A stretch of 64,000 bases of DNA from Reichenbachiella faecimaris. GTDB taxonomy: Bacteria > Bacteroidota > Bacteroidia > Cytophagales > Cyclobacteriaceae. Where the stretch lies: positions 930,001 to 994,000 of the forward strand of contig NZ_FWYF01000001.1 of NCBI RefSeq assembly GCF_900176375.1, given 5' to 3'. Positions within the stretch are counted from its first letter, which is position 1, and every line of letters starts with the position of its first letter. Under the pieces are notes generated by a model. That model ran no database searches, was not told the origin of the DNA, and worked only from the letters and a program-made list of their open reading frames with translations. The position numbers and the translations under genes were made by a program. Of this stretch, positions 19,568-27,480 are shown piece after piece.

Positions 19568-20455
19568 TCAGATTGCACCAAGAGTCTCTAAAAAGACCCA
19601 TAGTTTTTTATTAATTTTAGACTTTTCTTCCTTTGGAAATTTCCCATGCAATCCTCCCTTCACGGTAATGAATTCACTTTTGACACCTACTGATTGAAGT
19701 CTTTGGCGCAACTGAACAGATTGGTCATAGGGTACAATAGGATCTGCATCACCATGCGCAATGAATATTGCTGGGCTGCCACTATTTACATAATTTATGG
19801 GTGACACGGATTTAACAAATGGCAGATCATTTACTTGAGTACCTAGCCATTTCTTCGCGGAGCCCCATTGCCGGACAGGTTCTAAATCCGTCACCCCATA
19901 TTTATCAATGATGGCCAAAATTTGAATTTCTTTATCATAAGAACAGTCCACATCAAACAACCTGTTGTTGTTTAACAAACCAGCCATCAATGCCAAATGG
20001 CCTCCTGCCGAACCTCCCATCAATACTATTTTATCAGAATCAATTCCATAATACTGAACCTGGTTGAGTAGATAAATAAGTGCACACCTGACGTCCTCAA
20101 TGGCTGCTGGTGCCTTCGTTTGGTTTTCGAGTCTATACTCTACGTTGGCTACTACAAAATTATTTTTGAAAAATGATACAAATCCTCGCTGAGACTCTTT
20201 CACGCCATGGCTCCAGCCACCACCATGTATATTGATCACCAATGGATGCAAAACTGTGGTATCCATTGGATAGTAAAGATCCAGTCTACCCTGCCAGCTA
20301 TCTACCTGCTTATAGATGATATCTATACTTTTTGTGTAATGGTCTGGAATATTTACTGGTGCATAGTTTATCTCCTGGGCATATAAAGAAACGGCCAGCC
20401 CACACCAAATCTTGATGAGGCCAACCGTCAGTAGGAGATTTTTAATGCTTTTCAT
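19568..20455 (-). CDS. Secreted alpha/beta hydrolase (BD-FAE-like esterase)
   Basis: 295 residues with an N-terminal signal segment (about 5-27, ending SLYAQ). Esterase features: the oxyanion-hole HGGGW motif (about residue 77), the nucleophile elbow GGSAGGH (Ser about 149), an acid in HGDADPIVPY and the terminal His in GLHGKFP. The family includes carbohydrate and feruloyl esterases and other carboxylesterases. It is the last gene of the alginate operon, 9 bp after a PL7 lyase gene, so action on acyl groups of alginate or associated polysaccharide is a reasonable inference. The substrate is not shown by sequence. Confidence 0.85.
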   Translation of the reverse strand: MKSIKNLLLTVGLIKIWCGLAVSLYAQEINYAPVNIPDHYTKSIDIIYKQVDSWQGRLDLYYPMDTTVLHPLVINIHGGGWSHGVKESQRGFVSFFKNNFVVANVEYRLENQTKAPAAIEDVRCALIYLLNQVQYYGIDSDKIVLMGGSAGGHLALMAGLLNNNRLFDVDCSYDKEIQILAIIDKYGVTDLEPVRQWGSAKKWLGTQVNDLPFVKSVSPINYVNSGSPAIFIAHGDADPIVPYDQSVQLRQRLQSVGVKSEFITVKGGLHGKFPKEEKSKINKKLWVFLETLGAI

Positions 20456-20464
20456 TTTTGGAAA

Positions 20465-21421
20465 TTAATGACTGACCTCCAGTTCATAATATTTGACTTT
20501 GGCGAAAGCCCCGTCATCTAATGTGTTCAGATAATTTCCTGCTTTAAAATAATTTTCAAATATGCCCCAGCGTTCCATGTGGATATCGTCATAAATCATG
20601 GTTTGATCTTCATTGAGCGTAATCTCCATTCTTCCTTCTGAAACTTTCACCTCAAGGGTGAATGGGTCAAAATCTACTTTTTGGTCGAAGTTGATACCTG
20701 TATAATCACCCCAGGCATCTGTGTGCAGTGCTTCAGTATCTGTGGCGTCCAAGTCTTTGAGATATTTGGTATGCACGCGCACATACCCATCCCTCCAATA
20801 GATTTTGAGAACTGGAGGTGCGTTGTTGTCATCTTCACCTATTAAGTCACGCTGTTCATTGGTCAGACGTCCATGAATCTGCATGATGATAGTCCCGTGA
20901 TAATCGCCATCTGTGTCTTTAGATATATCACCCATAGCCAGTGTACCTTTCATATAGGCTCCTTCCGCAAAAGTCCAATTGGTACTATTACTACCTGAGA
21001 CCATTTGCTCTCGCAACTCAGTTCTTGAATACTTGGTATTATTTGTAGTAGCTCCTGGGTAGGTATAAAAAACCAGGCTTCCGTCAGTCGAATCATTGTA
21101 CATGAAAGGCAGCAATGTTTCATTGGTGGCATAGTCCAAAATTTCTGGTGGCTCTACTTCCGTAGGATTTCCAATGGGGAGTGTGACCTTCCAGTTATTA
21201 AGATCAATGTTTGGTAAAAAGAAATCAACACCTTCAACTTTTCCACCTTCCTCTTCTTCCTCTTCTTCTTCTTCTTGCTCCTCTTCCATTTCTTCTTCCA
21301 TCTCGTCTTTCATAAAATCTGTGGTATCATCTGATCCACAACTGAAAATGATCACCATTGATAACATTAAAATCAATGCTCTTATCCCTGCTACACACGT
21401 TCTTCTTACCATTATTGACAT
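20465..21421 (-). CDS. PL7 alginate lyase, surface lipoprotein with acidic linker
   Basis: Cleaves alginate by beta-elimination. I start it at the ATG at 21421, two bases inside the end of the upstream stop codon; the longer frame to 21478 would overlap the previous gene. The N-terminus is a lipoprotein signal ending IIFSC followed by GSDD, resembling surface-export signals of Bacteroidota. Next comes a Glu-rich linker of about 25 residues, then a PL7 domain with YSRTELREQM, the catalytic QIHGR and YFKAGNYLN. It is a close paralogue (about two-thirds identical by eye) of the next PL7 gene. The linker DNA is a GAA/GAG simple repeat (about 21241-21312). Confidence 0.93.
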   Translation of the reverse strand: MSIMVRRTCVAGIRALILMLSMVIIFSCGSDDTTDFMKDEMEEEMEEEQEEEEEEEEEGGKVEGVDFFLPNIDLNNWKVTLPIGNPTEVEPPEILDYATNETLLPFMYNDSTDGSLVFYTYPGATTNNTKYSRTELREQMVSGSNSTNWTFAEGAYMKGTLAMGDISKDTDGDYHGTIIMQIHGRLTNEQRDLIGEDDNNAPPVLKIYWRDGYVRVHTKYLKDLDATDTEALHTDAWGDYTGINFDQKVDFDPFTLEVKVSEGRMEITLNEDQTMIYDDIHMERWGIFENYFKAGNYLNTLDDGAFAKVKYYELEVSH

Positions 21422-21422
21422 T

Positions 21423-22340
21423 TTAATCTTTCTTTCTCTTTTTCGTCTTTTCAGCGACATTAACTTCGCTGTGATCAACTTCTAAAGCATAATATTTGAC
21501 TTTTGCGAAAGCACTTGGGTCTTTGGACTGCAAGTAATTGCCTGCTTTAAAATAGTTTTCAAATATTCCCCATTTGCGCATGTGAATGCTTTGATACACT
21601 TTAGAAGTTTTTTCATTAAGGATCACTTCCATTCTTCCTTTGGTTACAATTACTTCCAGCGTAAACGGCTTATTCCCAACGTATTCTGGGAAATTGTACC
21701 CCTTATCATCACCCCATGCTTCTTTGCCTAAGATTTGCTTGCCAGCACCATTGATATCTTTAAGCACTTTAGTTTTTACTCTTACATATCCATTGTGCCA
21801 ATAGATTTTCAAAATGGGTGGCGCATTGTTGTCTTTCTGGCCGATCAACTCCTTTTGTTGATTAGACAATCGTCCGTGAATCTGCATGATAATGGTGCGG
21901 TCAAATTTTCCGTTTGCTTGTTTAGAAATTTCGGAAACGGCCAAAGTACCTTTCATTCTACCCCCTTGCTCAAAAGTCCAGTTGACGCTGTTACTGCCAG
22001 GGGTCATTTGCTCACGAAGTTCTGATCTTGAATATTTTGTATTGCTTGTGGTGGCACCTGGTATAGCATAAAATACCAAACTGCCGTCTGTAGAGTCATT
22101 ATACATGTAAGGCTTTACCACCTCATTATTTGCATAATCCAGAATTTCTGGAGGGCTAACTTCTACTGGCTTACCAATAGGCAAAGTGACTTTCCAGTGC
22201 GAAAGGTCAATATTAGGAAGGTTGTAATCATCCCTGGTCTGACCACAAACACTTGACCTGGTAAGTACTAAAAATACCAGAGTAAAAACCACACCCAGGG
22301 CCAAAAGCCCTGAGTGTTTAAATTTTATATGATTCTGCAT
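21423..22340 (-). CDS. PL7 alginate lyase, secreted
   Basis: 305 residues: signal segment at about 9-33, then a single PL7 domain of about 250 residues with the three family motifs YSRSELREQM, QIHGR and YFKAGNYLQ. The Gln and His of QIHGR and the Tyr of the last motif are the usual catalytic residues. The signal peptide lacks a clear lipobox, so this copy is probably periplasmic or secreted, unlike its lipoprotein neighbour. It is 32 bp downstream of the SDR gene and 1 bp upstream of the second PL7 gene, so all are in one operon. The C-terminus is basic (EKTKKRKKD). Confidence 0.93.
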   Translation of the reverse strand: MQNHIKFKHSGLLALGVVFTLVFLVLTRSSVCGQTRDDYNLPNIDLSHWKVTLPIGKPVEVSPPEILDYANNEVVKPYMYNDSTDGSLVFYAIPGATTSNTKYSRSELREQMTPGSNSVNWTFEQGGRMKGTLAVSEISKQANGKFDRTIIMQIHGRLSNQQKELIGQKDNNAPPILKIYWHNGYVRVKTKVLKDINGAGKQILGKEAWGDDKGYNFPEYVGNKPFTLEVIVTKGRMEVILNEKTSKVYQSIHMRKWGIFENYFKAGNYLQSKDPSAFAKVKYYALEVDHSEVNVAEKTKKRKKD

Positions 22341-22372
22341 TTAACAGCTTTTAAGTCACCTAATTTCAACGC

Positions 22373-23131
22373 TTAAATACCTAGAGCCTGACCACCTCCT
22401 ATTTGGATGGTTTCAGCTGTAATGAAAGAAGCATCCTTGCTTCCCAAGAAGGATACCACAGATGCAACTTCTTCAGGCTCTCCTATTCTGCCTAACAAAA
22501 TATTGTTTTTCCAAGAAGCAAATACTTCAGGCTTTGTTTCCTTGATCTGAGCATGGAATGGTGTATCTATAGTACCCGGAGACACTGCATTTACTCTAAT
22601 TCCGTATTCAGCTAAGTCCTTTGCTAATGCTCTTGTAATCGCATGAACACCCGCTTTAGATGTACCATAAATTCCAGCACCTGGGCCACCTGCATTCCAG
22701 CCAGCATTAGAGGTATAATTGATAATAGATGCATTTTCACCCTTCTTAAGAAAAGGAATAGCAGCTCTAGAAGCAAAAAATACTGAATCAAGGTTTAAAG
22801 CCATAACAAATCTGTAAAACTCAGTTGTCATCTCTTCAAATCTAGATCTGCCACCCAGACCACCTGCATTATTTACAAGCAAATCGATTTTACCATATTT
22901 CTCACCTATTTTGGTAATGTTGTCTGTGACGCATTGGTCGCATGTTACATCAAACCCAAAATATTCTGCAGTAATTCCTTCGGCCCCGAGCTTCTTTACG
23001 CTTTCTGCTCCTTTGTCATCCTCGATACCGTTTAATACGACAATGTATCCATCTTTACCTAATCGTTTTGCTACTGCAAATCCAATTCCTCCTGTAGCTC
23101 CTGTAATGACCGCTACTTTATCTTTCACCAT
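22373..23131 (-). CDS. SDR oxidoreductase, probable DEH reductase (to KDG)
   Basis: 252-residue classical short-chain dehydrogenase: cofactor motif TGATGGIG at the N-terminus, NNAGG near residue 90, and the catalytic Ser/Tyr/Lys with YGTSK (about 154-158). In alginate loci this family member reduces 4-deoxy-L-erythro-5-hexoseulose uronate (DEH) to 2-keto-3-deoxygluconate with NAD(P)H. The position between the MFS transporter and the PL7 genes supports this; the reaction is inferred from context, as SDR sequence alone does not fix the substrate. It is separated from the upstream MFS gene by a 378-bp structured gap. Confidence 0.85.
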   Translation of the reverse strand: MVKDKVAVITGATGGIGFAVAKRLGKDGYIVVLNGIEDDKGAESVKKLGAEGITAEYFGFDVTCDQCVTDNITKIGEKYGKIDLLVNNAGGLGGRSRFEEMTTEFYRFVMALNLDSVFFASRAAIPFLKKGENASIINYTSNAGWNAGGPGAGIYGTSKAGVHAITRALAKDLAEYGIRVNAVSPGTIDTPFHAQIKETKPEVFASWKNNILLGRIGEPEEVASVVSFLGSKDASFITAETIQIGGGQALGI

Positions 23132-23509
23132 GATATTTTTATTTAAAATTCCGTTATTCTAATTTAATTGCGGGCTTAACCTTCTCCCAAAAGAGGGCAG
23201 ACACCATGCCCAGGGTACAAGTAGAATGCTTTGAATAAACTGGTTCAGAAATAGAAGACCAGCAAAACATTAATCTTCATTCTGACTGAATTGAAAAAAT
23301 CAATCCAAATAAACCAATCTATGTGACTCGAATCCCTCTAAAAAAATTGGTAAGAGATTCTCCAAGAATTAATACTCACTTGCTCATCATCTTGAAGCCT
23401 TTTGGCCAGAGCTTCATGATGATGAACCCATAATTAATTCTCCAGTACAATTGCAGACTGCGTCTCAGACTGCTTCATCTTTTAATATTATTTCAACCTG
23501 TTTACAGGT
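23132..23509. other. Intergenic, 378 bp, structured spacer inside the alginate operon
   Basis: No gene is seen. It lies between the MFS gene and the SDR gene, both on the minus strand. It holds a nested inverted repeat (23365-23441) and a short hairpin AACCTG-TTTA-CAGGTT (23495-23510) that touches the stop codon of the MFS gene. It may end one transcript and start another, or be an RNA-processing site. No good promoter match was found. Confidence 0.5.
23365..23441. repeat. Nested inverted repeat (cruciform-like)
   Basis: The inner arms are 23384-23398 (TCATCATCTTGAAGC) and 23411-23425 (GCTTCATGATGATGA), complementary except for one central T-T mismatch. The outer arms are AGAATTAAT (23365-23373) and ATTAATTCT (23433-23441), fully complementary. 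No T-tract follows, so it is not a standard intrinsic terminator. Confidence 0.7.
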
Positions 23510-24811
23510 TTATTTTTGAGCCCTTATAGGCTCTACTTTTCCACATAAAAACCAAACACTGGCCAGGGCTGTGATTGCTAATCCCGCCCCAATAATAAAC
23601 GCAGGGGTATAATTTCCTCCTCTTGTCAAATAAGGCACCAAGGCTGTCAGGCCTACTGCTCCAAGCTTGGCAGCCATTCCGGCAAATCCAGATAATGTAC
23701 CTACCGTTTTCCCACTGAAAAAATCACTGGGTAAAGTTTGAACATTGCCGATTGCCGTCTGAAAACCAAAAAGTATAACTGCCATAATTAATACGGCAAT
23801 CACTGGTGCTCCTGGATTGGCCATAGCCAACAGGGCTGGTAACATGATCAGGCAACCCAGTGTGATCACTGTTTTTCTTGTTCTGTTTACTGACCATCCT
23901 GCTTTCATTCTGTTTTGAGCGAATAGCCCACCAAACCAGGCACCAAGCATAGCACCTACATAAGGTACCCATCCATAAATACCAATGCCTTGAACATTCA
24001 TACCATAGACCTCAGACAAATAGATAGGAATCCAAAAAATGAATAACCACCAAATGGGATCTATTGCAGCAGATGATAAAATCACACCCCAACTTTGCTT
24101 GTGAGACAGTAGCTCTAATGTATCAGGGTTATAATCTTCCTCTGAAACTTCTTCATCTCCAGCCTCTGTATTTTTTTGTCCAGATAAGATATATGCTCTT
24201 TCTTCGTCTGTAATCCAAGGGTGGTTTTTTGGTGGTGACTTCACCAAAAACAACCAAGGCAGAAGCCATAATAAACCCACTATTCCGACAATGATAAAGA
24301 TCATTTGCCAACTGAAATAAACTGTCAAAAATGCAATCATAGGGATTGAAATGATTCCACCAATAGCAGCACCTGAATTAAACAAACCTTGAGCAAAAGC
24401 CCTTTCATTGGTAGGAAACCATTCGGCATTTCCCTTGGCAGCTCCTGGCCAGTTGCCAGCTTCGGCTATTCCCAGCATAGACCGAAAAATGGCAAAACTT
24501 GCAAATGACGTAGCCAAGGCATGTAAAGCTGTAGATATAGACCAAACACCAATAGATAACGCAAATCCAAGACGAGTACCTATCCAGTCAAATATTTTAC
24601 CGAAAATCGCCTGACCAAATGCATAGGAAAAAACAAAGATGATTGAGATCATCGCGTAGATTTCCTTTCTTTCTTCATTCGATTTATCAGGGTACAATTC
24701 CGCAGACATTTGAGGCCATAAAACTGTCAAAGATTGTCTATCTATATAGTTTATAATTGTAGCCAAAGCAATCAGGCCTATCACCCACCATCTCAGTCCT
24801 TTTATCTTCAT
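23510..24811 (-). CDS. MFS transporter, hexuronate/DEH uptake (ACS family)
   Basis: 433 residues with about 12 membrane segments, the first at 10-28. The family signature is the start of TM1 and the following loop (ATIINYIDRQSLTVLWP), as in anion:cation symporters such as ExuT-type hexuronate permeases. A charged loop between TM6 and TM7 (about 200-235) is typical. It lies 11 bp after the KdgF-like gene, so it probably carries unsaturated uronate monomers or DEH across the inner membrane, driven by proton or sodium gradient. Substrate is inferred from context. Confidence 0.88.
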   Translation of the reverse strand: MKIKGLRWWVIGLIALATIINYIDRQSLTVLWPQMSAELYPDKSNEERKEIYAMISIIFVFSYAFGQAIFGKIFDWIGTRLGFALSIGVWSISTALHALATSFASFAIFRSMLGIAEAGNWPGAAKGNAEWFPTNERAFAQGLFNSGAAIGGIISIPMIAFLTVYFSWQMIFIIVGIVGLLWLLPWLFLVKSPPKNHPWITDEERAYILSGQKNTEAGDEEVSEEDYNPDTLELLSHKQSWGVILSSAAIDPIWWLFIFWIPIYLSEVYGMNVQGIGIYGWVPYVGAMLGAWFGGLFAQNRMKAGWSVNRTRKTVITLGCLIMLPALLAMANPGAPVIAVLIMAVILFGFQTAIGNVQTLPSDFFSGKTVGTLSGFAGMAAKLGAVGLTALVPYLTRGGNYTPAFIIGAGLAITALASVWFLCGKVEPIRAQK

Positions 24812-24822
24812 ATCCTTATTAT

Positions 24823-25197
24823 TTATTCTTTATCTCCAAAATAGGATACACCTGATCCATCCATAAAATCTTCTCGAATAGGGCTGAATACGTCTATCAA
24901 GATGCCTGCTTCCAAACACACTGCACTGTGCAAAACATTGGGCTCTATATAAATGCCATCGCCTCCAGTGACTTCTCTCTTTTCACCTCCTACAGTGAAC
25001 TCAAATTTTCCTGATGCACAATAAGTAGCTTGTGTATGAAAGTGATGATGTGGCGACCCAAGTGCCCCTTTCTCAAATTTCACTTGCACCATCATGATTT
25101 GGTTGTCGTAACCTAAAATCTTTCGAGAAACTCCCCCTCCTAACTCTTCCCATTCTATTTCGCTAGCAATAATGTATTTGTCGCTATTTCTTTCCAT
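24823..25197 (-). CDS. kdgF: KdgF-like cupin (unsaturated uronate ring opening)
   Basis: 124-residue single-domain cupin. The metal-site motif HHHFHTQ (residues 50-56) followed by YCASGKFEF and the later NVLHSAV give the His/His/Gln/His pattern expected of KdgF. KdgF converts the 4,5-unsaturated monouronates released by exolytic lyases to the open-chain keto form (DEH), otherwise a slow spontaneous step. It sits between the PL17 lyase gene (3 bp away) and the MFS gene. There is no signal peptide, so it should act in the cytoplasm, which would mean that the MFS porter may carry the unsaturated sugar itself. Confidence 0.88.
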   Translation of the reverse strand: MERNSDKYIIASEIEWEELGGGVSRKILGYDNQIMMVQVKFEKGALGSPHHHFHTQATYCASGKFEFTVGGEKREVTGGDGIYIEPNVLHSAVCLEAGILIDVFSPIREDFMDGSGVSYFGDKE

Positions 25198-25200
25198 TAT

Positions 25201-27480
25201 CTATTTATTGTATTCATTAAAGTCATAAATTCCTTTCCATTGCAACTCTCCATCAGGTGTTTCTACCACATGTTTAGAGCTTTCATTATCATCCAAAAGT
25301 GAGAAAGCAAATCGGTAGTTCTCCCCCGTTTTTAGCTCAAATTGCACCAGCACATACGCTTCTGATTGATGCAATATTTTTAAGTTTTCTATTGAAGTAA
25401 ATGAGTTAATTGGCCTTTCGGAGGCATAATCATAGCTGCCATGCATTTCATAAAGACTGGCAAAAACAGTGTGGCCACCTGTTCGGCGATGGATGAGTCC
25501 AGGGTCTCTGCGTAAATTGAAATTGGGATCATTGGCTCCAATTCTTGTCATGATCATTTCGTCTCCTGACTCAACAGCAGAGGTGACCGTATAAAATTTC
25601 CTTTTATTGAACCAGGTCATGCTAAATATGTCACTCTCAAGTTTCGTCTGTGCCTCTGCCCACAAGTGTTCGTATCCGTCATGCTGGCCCATGGGCGAAA
25701 GATTATTGTTGGTTTGAAACTTTTGATTGGACGACATGTACTCACCCATATAATAGAGCGGCAAATCATATCTTGTGCCTTCTGGAGCCTGTACAGCAAA
25801 CAAATCTATCACCAGTGGATTTTCTAATTCCTTCACTTGGGCCACTGCCATTGTTCTTTGCATCTCAATATCTCTGTAAGCATTTGTCTCCTTGGCACTT
25901 ACTATCTGCACGGCATCACCTCCTAAGAAATAGTATGGCGTACCTGCAGTCTTATCGGCAGGTTTCACTTTACCATCAAAATGAGAATCCTTATCCACCA
26001 CGAGCGTATTGTGAGCTACAGTCTCCTTGGCCCAACTATGATTTTCTTTTAGATACCCTCCACCATCTTTATGGTCAATATTTACCCAGCGAGCAGCGCC
26101 ATAATCCTGAATAACTTCCCCAGTTTCATCATACAGCAAGAAACCCAAACGATCGAAATGGCCATGTCCCATGCCGTGCTTGGCGTATTTCATAACCAAG
26201 GTCAAATCTTCTGCACGTATGATGCCAATTGCTCCTTCATCTCCTGCCGCACCATCACTCAGTTCTAAACTTTTGTATTGAAATTTTTTCGCTTTTCCTT
26301 CTGCCACTCCCTTAGCTGCAGCCATACCAGTATTGTTCAATGGTACTCGACCTTGCTCCTCCACTATAGACAGCAACTCTGGATCCATTCCACCAAAATA
26401 GTATGCCATACTCACCGCATGCACCAATTCTCTGGAAGCCAGTGACATGCCTTTTTGAGAATCATTGATAGGAAAAAATTCTCCGGCCGAATTGGTCTGA
26501 TTGATCAAAGCATAGATGGCCTTGATCAACAATCCATTCCTGTAGTCAAGTATCCCTAGCTCAGGTTTTTTATTGGCTAGCGCTTGAGCAAAAATCAGGA
26601 ACGGATACATCGCATATCTCTGATAATAAGGTCCTTCTGTATAATATCCGTCAGGTGAGAAAGAATGATCAATCTGCGCCAAAAAACCAGCCTCTTTCTG
26701 GCCATCAAGCCGAATATCTCCGCCGTCATTGTCTTTGACTATATCACCTGGGACTTTAATGTCCAGACCATTTAGTGCCCAGTTGATGAGCTCTTCATCT
26801 CCCATGACCAGTCCGATCATACCCACGGCTGCATTTCCCCAGGTGCTGTGGTTATGGATTCTATTAAAAAACTGTGGGTTCTCAATAGAAACGTACTCTG
26901 CATAAGGTCTGAATAACTCTTTATTTAACTTCTCTCTCGTAGACTCATCCAACCATTCATAAATACAATCATATCCCTGACTGGTATATACCAACCAATT
27001 GGCATCATTCAAACATTGCCAAAAAATCTTTCCACGGGCATAAGATCGCTCGGCTGGATGTTTGCCAAGAGTGGGCCATATTTCGGCGTACGCCAATAAC
27101 ATATCACGGATGTAAATGGCATACTTTTCATCCCCTGTGATTTGAAATAGCGCACCTGCTTTTTGAATGGTGAAGAAGTTGGTCTTGTGTCTTTCATGGG
27201 TATACCCACCTGCCAGATCCTTGGGTATGGGCACCTTTATTCCATTAGCCAATGCTGCATCTACCTCATTGACCACAGCAGCAAACGTCTGATCAAAGAG
27301 TGGCGCTTTGCCCAAATTTGCTTTGATTTCAGAAACCCCTGAAGGGGTGAGCACTAAACTCGGATGCTTGTCAGATAGGAGCTGTTGTTCTGTGGTCTTT
27401 TCTCCCCCAACACAAGAGAAAAGCGACAAAACAACAGCCACACTAAAACCTATACCAATATAACAAAACTTGATCTTCAT
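25201..27480 (-). CDS. PL17 oligoalginate lyase (lipoprotein)
   Basis: Exolytic lyase that releases unsaturated monouronate from alginate oligomers. 759 residues: a lipoprotein signal ending SLFSC (Cys about 23), an alpha/alpha-toroid alginate-lyase domain (about 70-390) with NRIHNHSTWGN (Asn/His of the active site, about 204-214) and YTEGPYYQRYAMY, then a heparinase II/III-like beta-sandwich (about 400-700) with HGMGHGHFDRLGF. It should be anchored in the periplasm. It overlaps the 3' end of the PL6 gene by 4 bp, indicating translational coupling in a PL6-PL17-kdgF-MFS operon. Confidence 0.95.
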   Translation of the reverse strand: MKIKFCYIGIGFSVAVVLSLFSCVGGEKTTEQQLLSDKHPSLVLTPSGVSEIKANLGKAPLFDQTFAAVVNEVDAALANGIKVPIPKDLAGGYTHERHKTNFFTIQKAGALFQITGDEKYAIYIRDMLLAYAEIWPTLGKHPAERSYARGKIFWQCLNDANWLVYTSQGYDCIYEWLDESTREKLNKELFRPYAEYVSIENPQFFNRIHNHSTWGNAAVGMIGLVMGDEELINWALNGLDIKVPGDIVKDNDGGDIRLDGQKEAGFLAQIDHSFSPDGYYTEGPYYQRYAMYPFLIFAQALANKKPELGILDYRNGLLIKAIYALINQTNSAGEFFPINDSQKGMSLASRELVHAVSMAYYFGGMDPELLSIVEEQGRVPLNNTGMAAAKGVAEGKAKKFQYKSLELSDGAAGDEGAIGIIRAEDLTLVMKYAKHGMGHGHFDRLGFLLYDETGEVIQDYGAARWVNIDHKDGGGYLKENHSWAKETVAHNTLVVDKDSHFDGKVKPADKTAGTPYYFLGGDAVQIVSAKETNAYRDIEMQRTMAVAQVKELENPLVIDLFAVQAPEGTRYDLPLYYMGEYMSSNQKFQTNNNLSPMGQHDGYEHLWAEAQTKLESDIFSMTWFNKRKFYTVTSAVESGDEMIMTRIGANDPNFNLRRDPGLIHRRTGGHTVFASLYEMHGSYDYASERPINSFTSIENLKILHQSEAYVLVQFELKTGENYRFAFSLLDDNESSKHVVETPDGELQWKGIYDFNEYNK

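Noticed and set aside
21422-21478. Longer start for the lipoprotein PL7 gene
   Set aside because: It would overlap the upstream PL7 gene and place basic residues before the signal peptide; the ATG at 21421 gives a normal lipoprotein signal.
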